From NCBI GenBank assembly GCA_023442635.1, contig JAEZYR010000108.1, positions 1 to 6,161 on the forward strand: DNA of 6,161 nucleotides. The letters are read 5' to 3'. Positions within the stretch are counted from its first letter, which is position 1. Each line of letters starts with the position of its first letter. Positions 1 through 5,183 of the stretch are shown here, piece by piece. Both the position numbers and the translations under genes were made by a program. The DNA is from Bacillota bacterium. GTDB lineage: Bacteria; Bacillota; Clostridia; Saccharofermentanales; Fastidiosipilaceae. The notes under the pieces are model-generated. The model saw only the letters and a program-made list of their open reading frames with translations, made no database searches and was not told the DNA's origin.

Positions 1-1473
1 ACGCTGCTTTTGCCCTCCCGACACGGTCATCGGATGGCGCTCAGCCAAAGGCAGCAAGGCCAGTTGTTCGAGGGTGGCCTCAATTTTGGCTTTGTCTTGG
101 GATTCGAACGCAAGCTCGTGATACGCACTGTCCGCGAAGAGCTGATAGTGCACATCCTGCATCACGAGAAAGCTCCGCTTGAGGCGCTGACGGGCGCTGC
201 TTTTTTTGCCGCGCCAATAGATCTGGCCGCCCAAGGGCTTTTGCAGTCCCATGAGGGTTTTGATCAAGGTGCTTTTGCCAATGCCATTGGGTCCCATCAG
301 CCCGACAATTTCTCCAGGGTAAAGGGCGAAGTCCTGCAAACGGTGCAAGGGGCTGCTAGCCCGATAGCCGATGACGAGATCTTGAGTTTGCAACAAGGGC
401 TGACTTGTGGGCAAAGTTGGAACTCGGGTCAGGCTCGCGGCAGGAGCTGGGATTGTCGCTTGCGCAGCGCCTGTCAGAGGAGCTTCAACTGGCTGAGGGC
501 AGGACAAGCGCAGCGTCGGTTTGGCTTGTAGAGCCTCTTTTTGCGGCGCAAGATCGATGGCGCGCAAACCCAAAGCTATGAGATCTTCGGGGTCAAGTTG
601 CAAAAACTCCGCAGCCGTTTTGTGCCAAAGGAGTTGGCCATTGTCAAAGTAATAGTAGTCATCGACCAGGTCTTTGAGCCAAGCCAGACGATGCTCGGCG
701 ATGACGATGGTGATGCCAGCTGCCTTCATGCGCTGAATCAAGTCTCGCAAGGCGGCAATAGCGCCTTCGTCGAGATTGCTTGTCGGCTCGTCCAGCACCA
801 GGACTTTGGGGCTCAACATGCAGGCCGTCCCGAAAGCGATTTTTTGCTTTTCGCCACCCGAGAGTTCGAACAAGGAGCGATCCAGCAAGGGGGTCAAGCC
901 TAGAAATTGGGCGTAGTAGGCGATGCGCTGGCGAATTTCGGCAGCTTCTAGGCCGATATTCTCGCAAGGGAAGGCCAGTTCATCCGTCGTGTTGATATTG
1001 AAAAATTGCGTTTTGGGATTTTGAAAAACGCTACCGACAAAAGAAGACAGCTCATCTACGCTCACTTGGCCGAGGCTATAGCCCAGCATTTCACCTGAAC
1101 CGCTTAGGGCGCCTGAGAAAAATTGGGGGATGAGGCCGTTGAGCAGGCGGGTAAAGGTGCTTTTGCCGCAGCCACTTTTGCCGCAAAGAAGCAGACAGCG
1201 GCCTTGAGGCAGGGTGACATTGAGGTGGTGGAGGGCGTCAGTATCCGCGCCGAGATAGCGAAAAGAGAGATCCTGCAAGCGCAAAAAGATCTCAGAGTTT
1301 GAGGGGGCGCTGACCTGATCGCTGCTTGCCTGTCCAGCGTCGCTCACCTGTTCAGCAACAGCCATGCACTCAGCGGCGTTCGCCTGTTCACCAGCAGCCA
1401 TGCACTCAGCGGCGTTCGCCTGTTCACCAGCAGCCATGTTCTTGACAGCATCTTTCTTTTCATCCGCCTTCAT
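1..1473 (-). CDS. ECF transporter fused A-A' ATP-binding protein (C-terminus cut by window edge)
   Basis: This gene encodes the energizing ATPase of the ECF importer whose S and T subunits lie just upstream; it would sit on the cytoplasmic face and drive uptake by ATP hydrolysis. The frame is open from 1473 to the left edge (491 residues). Domain 1 has Walker A GKSGCGKST (98-106), Q-loop Q151, signature LSGGEKQ (204-210), Walker B VLVLDEPT (224-231), D-loop SNLD and H-loop H261. A proline- and alanine-rich linker (about 292-351) leads to domain 2, with Walker A GPNGIGKST (394-402), Q439 and signature VSGGQKQ (484-490); its Walker B lies outside the window. The start is chosen because ATGA overlaps the T-subunit stop, with GGGGTG just upstream. 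Residues 1-60 form an unusual extension holding two identical 12-residue repeats. Both visible nucleotide sites look intact. The two-domain fusion is known from dedicated ECF systems. Confidence 0.93.
   Translation of the reverse strand, partial: MKADEKKDAVKNMAAGEQANAAECMAAGEQANAAECMAVAEQVSDAGQASSDQVSAPSNSEIFLRLQDLSFRYLGADTDALHHLNVTLPQGRCLLLCGKSGCGKSTFTRLLNGLIPQFFSGALSGSGEMLGYSLGQVSVDELSSFVGSVFQNPKTQFFNINTTDELAFPCENIGLEAAEIRQRIAYYAQFLGLTPLLDRSLFELSGGEKQKIAFGTACMLSPKVLVLDEPTSNLDEGAIAALRDLIQRMKAAGITIVIAEHRLAWLKDLVDDYYYFDNGQLLWHKTAAEFLQLDPEDLIALGLRAIDLAPQKEALQAKPTLRLSCPQPVEAPLTGAAQATIPAPAASLTRVPTLPTSQPLLQTQDLVIGYRASSPLHRLQDFALYPGEIVGLMGPNGIGKSTLIKTLMGLQKPLGGQIYWRGKKSSARQRLKRSFLVMQDVHYQLFADSAYHELAFESQDKAKIEATLEQLALLPLAERHPMTVSGGQKQR
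1335..1438 (-). repeat. In-frame 36-bp tandem repeat in the ECF ATPase gene
   Basis: Positions 1361-1396 and 1397-1432 are identical 36-bp units. They are followed by the first six bases of a third unit (1433-1438), and 1335-1360 match the end of the unit at about 21 of 26 bases. Because 36 is a multiple of three, the frame is kept: the protein has MAAGEQANAAEC twice (residues 13-36), then a degenerate MAVAEQVSDAGQ. The perfect identity points to a recent duplication by slippage. Confidence 0.9.
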
Positions 1474-2156
1474 CGCACACCCCACACAAAACAAACTAGC
1501 GGCAGGCTTGCGAGCAGCATATAGGCATAATCCCAGATGACCAGGCGCAGTTCCGTAAGGCTGCTATGCTTGCCTGGCAAGGCTAAGCCCTTGGTAAGGG
1601 CGGCCATAGCGAGGTCCTCGGAGACTTTTTGGCTGTTCATCAGTAAGGGTACAAGCACATATTCAAGCTTGCGCACAGGGCGAAAGCATGAGGCTTGCTT
1701 GCTGGCGCTGAAACCGCGAAAGCTGAGGGCGCTTTGGATCTGGCGATAGTCTTCCCAGATGGTAGGAAAAAAGCGCAGGATCACCATGCAAGGGATGACG
1801 AGACTTTCGGGTATCTTGAGGCGTCTGAGCGCAGCCACAAAAGCGCTGATGGTCGTGGTTTTGAGGGCCAAAAGACCAGCCAAGATGGAGGGGAAGAACA
1901 GGCGCAAACTGATGGCGAAAAAAGTGAGGGTACTCAACAAAAAGCCTTGCGCAACAGGGAGTAAGAGCAGGTCAATGCCCCAGAGAAGGGCGTAGACAGC
2001 AGACCATATCAGGCAGCGGCGCCTTTGGCCAGCGAGCCAAAAAGCGAGCAGCAGGAGCAAAACAAAGGGTATCTGTAGGCGGTTGTTGACGCGCAAAAAG
2101 AGCAGCACATTAGCCAATAAGATGAGGAGCAGTTTGGTGCGAGGATCCAGGCGCAT
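1470..2156 (-). CDS. ECF transporter transmembrane (T) component
   Basis: This is a 228-residue membrane protein matching EcfT, which couples the S component to the ATPases. It opens with the typical DPRTKL motif (4-9), followed by hydrophobic segments at about 10-41, 48-68, 70-100 and 115-131, and a last one at about 206-226. The cytoplasmic region carries two coupling motifs: SALSFRGFS (142-150), and AMAALTKGL (183-191), where Lys189 replaces the usual Arg of the second Ala-Arg-Gly motif. The frame is open further upstream (to 2438), but that part is antisense-free shadow of the S gene. The ATG at 2156 shares a base with the S stop (TGATG) and gives the expected N-terminus. The stop overlaps the ATPase start as ATGA, so all three genes are probably translated together. 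T components are weakly conserved; the call rests on motifs and context. Confidence 0.88.
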   Translation of the reverse strand: MRLDPRTKLLLILLANVLLFLRVNNRLQIPFVLLLLLAFWLAGQRRRCLIWSAVYALLWGIDLLLLPVAQGFLLSTLTFFAISLRLFFPSILAGLLALKTTTISAFVAALRRLKIPESLVIPCMVILRFFPTIWEDYRQIQSALSFRGFSASKQASCFRPVRKLEYVLVPLLMNSQKVSEDLAMAALTKGLALPGKHSSLTELRLVIWDYAYMLLASLPLVCFVWGVR

Positions 2157-2782
2157 CAGACCATCCCAGCTTTGGCGAAGTGCTTTTTGAGCATTTTTTG
2201 GCCGAAATAGCCACCGGCGAGACTGCCGACGATGATCGAAAGCAGGCAGAGCACAAACATGAGCTGATTGACGTGCGAAAAGACACGCTCGATATAGGCC
2301 GCGTCCTTGCCGCGATTCTGCAGACTCGTGATGTAGGCGTCTTTCATGAACCAGAGGGGCAAAATAGGACCTGTCAGGCCATAAGAGAAGACGAGGTAGC
2401 TCAGCAGGAGCTTGCCCCGATGGGTATAAGCCCCCCACTTGGCCAGCAAGTCGGCAAGGATGGCGCAGACGAGGCAGATCACAAAGGAGAGGGCAAAGTG
2501 GCCAGAAATGAGGAAAAAGAGACCCATGACGCTGCCCATGACCGTGATCGCCCCGAATTTTTTGACTTTGCTCGCGAGGAGCATGTAGACGCTACCTGAC
2601 AGTAAGGCCGCAATGGCAGGCAGAAAGATGTTGGCGAAACCAGGCAGAAGCAAAAAGCTGATCAGCGTAGATAGAGATACGAGGACAAAATAAATGGCGG
2701 TTAGAACGCCCACAGTGATGAGGTCAGGAATCAGGAGCTTTTGCTTTTTGGCTTGCGGGTGTTGTTGAGATGAAATAGACAT
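2156..2782 (-). CDS. ECF transporter substrate-binding S component, Trep_Strep (MptD-like) family
   Basis: This is a 208-residue integral membrane protein, the substrate-binding subunit of the S-T-A importer. It resembles the Trep_Strep/MptD family: a short basic N-terminus (AKKQKLLIPDLITVGVL, from residue 11), about six hydrophobic segments (about 20-45, 52-70, 76-97, 98-115, 126-145 and 174-194), a K-x-KKFG stretch (72-77) and GPILPLWFMKDAY (138-150), which is typical of the family. The substrate of this family is not established, so none is assigned. An ATG at 2800 would add six residues, but AAAGGA at 2789-2794 sits 6 bases before the ATG at 2782 and the upstream ATG has no ribosome binding site, so 2782 is preferred. 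It is the first gene of the operon and ends by overlapping the T gene. Confidence 0.87.
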   Translation of the reverse strand: MSISSQQHPQAKKQKLLIPDLITVGVLTAIYFVLVSLSTLISFLLLPGFANIFLPAIAALLSGSVYMLLASKVKKFGAITVMGSVMGLFFLISGHFALSFVICLVCAILADLLAKWGAYTHRGKLLLSYLVFSYGLTGPILPLWFMKDAYITSLQNRGKDAAYIERVFSHVNQLMFVLCLLSIIVGSLAGGYFGQKMLKKHFAKAGMV

Positions 2783-2813
2783 AGACTTTCCTTTCGACAT
2801 ATATTCAGCGTAG

Positions 2814-2864
2814 GAGGCCTGGCGAGAGCCTGGGGGCGGCTGAAACGCGTGATGAACAGGCCTC
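2814..2864 (-). promoter_or_regulatory. Inverted repeat in the leader of the ECF operon
   Basis: Read on the minus strand, GAGGCCTG (2864-2857) and CAGGCCTC (2821-2814) are perfect 8-base complements about 35 bases apart, inside the predicted 5' leader of the S gene. A nearby CAGGC (about 2827-2832) could pair with the same first arm instead, and a small GGC/GCC hairpin lies between 2821 and 2830. No known riboswitch consensus was recognised. It could be a leader structure, an operator or chance. Confidence 0.35.
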
Positions 2865-2894
2865 AGTTAGTTCAAGCTAAATTAGGGTGCTTAT

Positions 2895-2923
2895 GTTTTA
2901 AGGTTATTCTTGCCTACCGTCAA
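2895..2923 (-). promoter_or_regulatory. Candidate promoter of the ECF operon
   Basis: On the minus strand, TTGACG (2923-2918; five of six matches to the -35 consensus) is followed by a 17-base spacer and TAAAAC (2900-2895; four of six at -10). Transcription would start near 2888 and give a leader of about 105 bases before the S gene. Confidence 0.5.
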
Positions 2924-2925
2924 TA

Positions 2926-2960
2926 GCTCAGCGGCTTTAGCGCCAAAACTTCGGCTGAGC
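2926..2960. promoter_or_regulatory. Candidate operator: 7-bp inverted repeat beside the -35
   Basis: GCTCAGC (2926-2932) and GCTGAGC (2954-2960) are perfect inverted arms 21 bases apart. The near arm begins two bases upstream of the predicted -35 of the ECF operon, in the region shared with the divergent hydrolase gene. There is no T-tract, so it does not look like a terminator. Binding by a regulator is inferred only from position. Confidence 0.3.
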
Positions 2961-3132
2961 AGGCGAGGCTTTCCGCAAAAAGAGACGGAAAATTGGACGA
3001 CTTTTTCTGTGCTGACCAAGTAAAACAGACGATGTAGAAGAGAGAAAGTATTATGCTTAGCGACATTCCAGGACGGCTCTTGAGTCGTTCAGAAAAGACA
3101 TCAAGCTTGACAGCTGAGAGATGCACAGCAAA
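2961..3132. other. Divergent intergenic region upstream of the PHP gene; no firm promoter
   Basis: No gene is supported here; minus-strand frames crossing it have no ribosome binding site and run antisense into the PHP gene. A TATTAT at 3049-3054 could be a -10 for the PHP gene, but no -35 stands at the right distance. An imperfect hairpin (3071-3078 with 3083-3090, loop CTTG, two G-T pairs) and the perfect palindrome TCAAGCTTGA (3101-3110) lie in what would be the PHP leader. Confidence 0.4.
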
Positions 3133-3138
3133 AAGGAG
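3133..3138 (+). promoter_or_regulatory. Ribosome binding site that decides the PHP gene start
   Basis: AAGGAG is placed 6 bases before the ATG at 3145. An in-frame ATG at 3121 lies upstream of this site and has no comparable signal, so the later start is chosen. Confidence 0.85.
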
Positions 3139-3144
3139 CACATT

Positions 3145-4065
3145 ATGTCGAGAATTAGTCCTTACCCCGTTGAGGGGCGATGGTTTCGCGGAAGCACCCA
3201 TGCCCACACGACGCGTTCTGATGGAGAGCGGACCCCAGCCGAACTCATTCAGATGCACCGCGACTTAGGCTACGACTTTTTTACCATTACGGATCACCGC
3301 ATTTGGGGCATCCATGCCGAACACAACACCAAAGACTTCATCATGATGCAGGGCACTGAACTGGATGTTCGCCCGCAAGGTCAGGAGGCCAAGACACATC
3401 ACATTGTGGGTATTGGCAATCCCGCTGTTGATACAGGCTGGCAAGATGGCGAGGAGATCGTTTACGATCGCTCTACGCCGCCTGGTGAGATTGTGCAACT
3501 CCTAAAATCACGCGGCTGCTATGTCATCTATGCGCATCCGACATGGTCGCAGATCCTTCCCGAAGCCCTAGAAGAAATCACGGGCTACGACGGTATTGAG
3601 GTGCTCAACTACGGCTGCGAGGTCGAAGGCCTGAGCGGTCGCTCCGACACCCATATTCAGCGCTTGCAGTGGCGCGGGCGTACCCACCATCTCATTGCCT
3701 GTGACGATACCCACCAGCACCAGCACGATTGGGGCGGTGGATGGATCATGGTCAAAGCGCCTGAGCTGACCCATGAGGCGATTTTTGCCGCCCTGCAAAA
3801 GGGCGCCTTCTACGCGACGGAAGGCCCTGAGATTCGTGACTTCTATGTTGAGGATGGCGTGGCACATCTCGAAAGCTCGCCTTGCCGCACGCTAGCTCTT
3901 TATTCGGATGGCTTCCAATGTGCAGGTGAAAGCCGCGACGACGGCCAGCTTACCCACTTCACTTATGAGCTGCCCAGCAAGAGCCAGGCGGTCTATGCCA
4001 TCATCAAAGACGCTAGAGGACGCTACGCTTGGAGCAACCCCATTCGCCTGGATCAAAAGGCCTGA
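3145..4065 (+). CDS. PHP-domain metal-dependent hydrolase (CehA/McbA-like)
   Basis: This is a 306-residue, probably cytoplasmic protein with no signal peptide. The PHP metal-site motifs all appear in order: HAH (His19, His21), SDG (Asp26), TDH (Asp50, His51), GTE (Glu72), THH (His85/86), AHP (His131) and DDTH (Asp188, His190). This fits an active tri- or dinuclear metal centre for hydrolysis of a phosphoester or another ester or amide bond. The order and length resemble CehA/McbA-type PHP hydrolases rather than HisK histidinol phosphatase or polymerase PHP domains. Residues from about 225 to 306 look like a small beta-rich C-terminal domain. The substrate cannot be read from sequence. It is transcribed away from the ECF operon and is followed by its own terminator, so it is probably a single-gene unit. 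A functional tie to the importer is inference from adjacency. Confidence 0.88.
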   Translation: MSRISPYPVEGRWFRGSTHAHTTRSDGERTPAELIQMHRDLGYDFFTITDHRIWGIHAEHNTKDFIMMQGTELDVRPQGQEAKTHHIVGIGNPAVDTGWQDGEEIVYDRSTPPGEIVQLLKSRGCYVIYAHPTWSQILPEALEEITGYDGIEVLNYGCEVEGLSGRSDTHIQRLQWRGRTHHLIACDDTHQHQHDWGGGWIMVKAPELTHEAIFAALQKGAFYATEGPEIRDFYVEDGVAHLESSPCRTLALYSDGFQCAGESRDDGQLTHFTYELPSKSQAVYAIIKDARGRYAWSNPIRLDQKA

Positions 4066-4162
4066 AACGAGAGCCGAGACTACAGCCCAGATAGGGCTTA
4101 GGAGCTTGCCGTTGGCTTGTGCTTTCGGCTGAACTTGCAGATTAAAGACACAGCATGCATAG

Positions 4163-4192
4163 AGCGCGAGGGTCGCTGCCCTTGCGCTTTTT
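4163..4192 (+). terminator. Rho-independent terminator after the PHP gene
   Basis: AGCGCGAGGG (4163-4172) pairs with CCCTTGCGCT (4179-4188) as a 10-bp stem with one G-T pair and a 6-base loop, followed by TTTTT. It ends PHP transcription just before the ribU control region. The stretch 4066-4162 holds only weak hairpins (for example AGCCC/GGGCT at 4084-4098) and no gene. Confidence 0.85.
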
Positions 4193-4204
4193 GCTGTTGC
4201 GGAT

Positions 4205-4220
4205 TGTGATATCTGTCACA
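4205..4220. promoter_or_regulatory. Crp/Fnr-family type binding palindrome upstream of ribU
   Basis: TGTGA-TATCTG-TCACA is a perfect match to the TGTGA-N6-TCACA site of Crp-type proteins, which is also the site of Bacillus Fnr. It abuts the predicted -35, and its centre (4212.5) is about 42 bases upstream of the predicted transcription start, a class II activator position. The regulator itself is not in the window. Confidence 0.6.
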
Positions 4221-4248
4221 TTGTTTGCTGTGGGTAACGTGCTAAACT
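4221..4248 (+). promoter_or_regulatory. Candidate ribU promoter with extended -10
   Basis: TTGTTT (4221-4226, a weak -35) is followed by a 16-base spacer and TAAACT (4243-4248), which has a TG one base upstream (4240-4241). Transcription would start near 4254-4255, just ahead of the riboswitch. The weak -35 fits dependence on an activator at the adjoining palindrome. Confidence 0.55.
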
Positions 4249-4269
4249 AAACAAGCTTTAGAAGCGTCC

Positions 4270-4398
4270 GTCTTCGGGGCGGGGTGCAAGTCCCCACCGG
4301 CGGTGATGCGTCAGTTCTCAGGCTGACGATGAGCCCGCGAGCAAGAGCAGAACTGGTGAGAATCCAGTGCCGACGGTTAGAGTCCGGATGAGAGAAGA
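4270..4398 (+). ncRNA. FMN riboswitch (RFN element) controlling ribU
   Basis: Conserved RFN blocks appear in order: GTCTTCGGGGC (4270-4280), CCACCGGCGGTGATG (from 4334 leftwards, about 4314-4328 region start), GATGAGCCCGCGAGC (about 4329-4343), CTGGTGAGAATCCAG (about 4354-4368) and GCCGACGG...GTCCGGATG (about 4369-4390). The element binds FMN and normally represses riboflavin uptake or synthesis genes. The closing stem UCUUC (4271-4275) with GAAGA (4394-4398) overlaps the ribosome binding site of ribU (AAGAGGTG, 4395-4402). Only nine bases separate the element from the ATG and there is no room for a terminator, so control is probably at translation start. An upstream GAAG (4261-4264) could pair with CTTC (4272-4275) as a competing stem. 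Confidence 0.96.
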
Positions 4399-4407
4399 GG
4401 TGTCTAT

Positions 4408-4968
4408 ATGTCGCATGAACGTGTACGTCGTTTGACGGGGCTAGCTGCTCTGGCTGCCCTATCCCTGGTTTTGTTACTGGCCATTCCTGGCATACCCCTG
4501 ATACCAGGCTTTGAGTTCCTTCGTTATGATATGGCGGATGTGCCGATCCTTTTGACTGGCTTGAGCTTTGGGCCTTTGGGCGCTTTGCTTGTGCTCGTGG
4601 TTGTGTCGGCTATCCAGGCCTTTGCCGTCAATTCCGATGGCATCATCGGCTTTACGATGCATGTGGTGGCTTCGGGTATCCTGGTTCTGCTGCCAGCCTT
4701 TGCTTATCGCCGCTGGCCTCAACTGAAGCACCTGATCATTTCGCTTGTGTTGGGTGTTTTGGGTATGACGGTTCTGATGTGCGGCATGAATTTGCTGCTG
4801 ACCCCCCTTTACACTGGACTGCCTGTCAGCACGGTAGCTGGCATGCTGGTGCCAGCTGTCATTCCTTTCAACTTGCTCAAGGGCGGCATTAACGCGGTTC
4901 TTGCCTTTGTCGTCTTTCTTGCCTTAAAGCCCTTCTTGCAGCGTTGGTTACAGCGCAGCCAGGGCTGA
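4408..4968 (+). CDS. ribU: Riboflavin ECF transporter S component RibU
   Basis: This is a 186-residue hydrophobic protein that binds riboflavin (and probably FMN-related flavins) in the membrane and works with an ECF T-A-A' module. RibU-type motifs are LRYDMADVP (38-46), the FGPLGALL stretch (54-61) and PFNLLKGGIN (153-162). There are about five to six membrane segments (about 10-32, 46-72, 78-99, 108-132, 140-156 and 160-176) and a basic C-terminus. The length is normal for the family. The ATG at 4408 follows AAGAGGTG by 5 bases. The FMN riboswitch directly upstream strongly supports the flavin role. No T or A gene accompanies it, as expected of an S component that shares a general ECF module encoded elsewhere. 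Transcription probably stops at the terminators from 5033. The Crp/Fnr-type box suggests an extra level of control. Confidence 0.95.
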   Translation: MSHERVRRLTGLAALAALSLVLLLAIPGIPLIPGFEFLRYDMADVPILLTGLSFGPLGALLVLVVVSAIQAFAVNSDGIIGFTMHVVASGILVLLPAFAYRRWPQLKHLIISLVLGVLGMTVLMCGMNLLLTPLYTGLPVSTVAGMLVPAVIPFNLLKGGINAVLAFVVFLALKPFLQRWLQRSQG

Positions 4969-5032
4969 ATTTAGCCTGTGCCAAGCAGCCAAGTCATACA
5001 GCTGCTAGCTTTCTTTCTCTACTGAGATCCTC

Positions 5033-5068
5033 AAAACGAAGCTGGACGGACGACGGCTTCGTTTTTTT
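5033..5068 (+). terminator. Terminator after ribU
   Basis: AAAACGAAGC (5033-5042) pairs perfectly with GCTTCGTTTT (5056-5065) around a 13-base loop, and the T run continues to 5068. The A-rich left arm gives a short T run on the minus strand too, so it may also act against lacZ readthrough. A weaker AGCAGC/GCTGCT hairpin lies upstream at 4984-5006. Confidence 0.85.
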
Positions 5069-5074
5069 ATAGGC

Positions 5075-5103
5075 AAAAGACCCAGCACTTGGCTGGGTCT
5101 TTT
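5075..5103. terminator. Bidirectional terminator between ribU and the beta-galactosidase gene
   Basis: AAAAGACCCAGC (5075-5086) and GCTGGGTCTTTT (5092-5103) form a perfect 12-bp stem with a 5-base loop and T-rich ends on both strands. It would stop the minus-strand beta-galactosidase transcript and back up the ribU terminator. The bases from 5104 to 5183 hold only a weak GGCTTTGG/CTAAAGCC inverted repeat (5123-5155). Confidence 0.88.
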
Positions 5104-5183
5104 GTTTTACAGGGCTTCAGGCGGCTTTGGTTTGCTGCCGCTTGCGCCTAAAGCCAAAACTGGCAACTGGTGGCAGCTCTGCC

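Noticed and set aside
10..995. Plus-strand frames opposite the ECF ATPase
   Set aside because: The minus strand carries a continuous frame with all ABC motifs; the plus frames are low-complexity shadows.
1361..1438. 36-bp direct repeats of CRISPR-like length
   Set aside because: The copies are directly adjacent with no spacers, and they lie in frame inside the ATPase gene, so this is a coding tandem repeat.
2157..2438. N-terminal extension of the T-component frame
   Set aside because: It overlaps the S gene in another frame and encodes no membrane or EcfT-like sequence; the ATG at 2156 overlapping the S stop explains the start better.
2841..2856. Possible catabolite-repression (cre) site, TGAAACGCG
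   Set aside because: The central CG is one base out of register with the cre consensus and the right half does not match.
3049..3054. TATTAT as -10 of a PHP promoter
   Set aside because: No -35-like hexamer at 15-19 bases upstream and no extended -10, so it is not listed as a promoter.
2920..3258. 112-codon minus-strand frame across the divergent region
   Set aside because: It runs antisense into the PHP gene, has no ribosome binding site and no recognisable protein features, and it covers the predicted ECF promoter.
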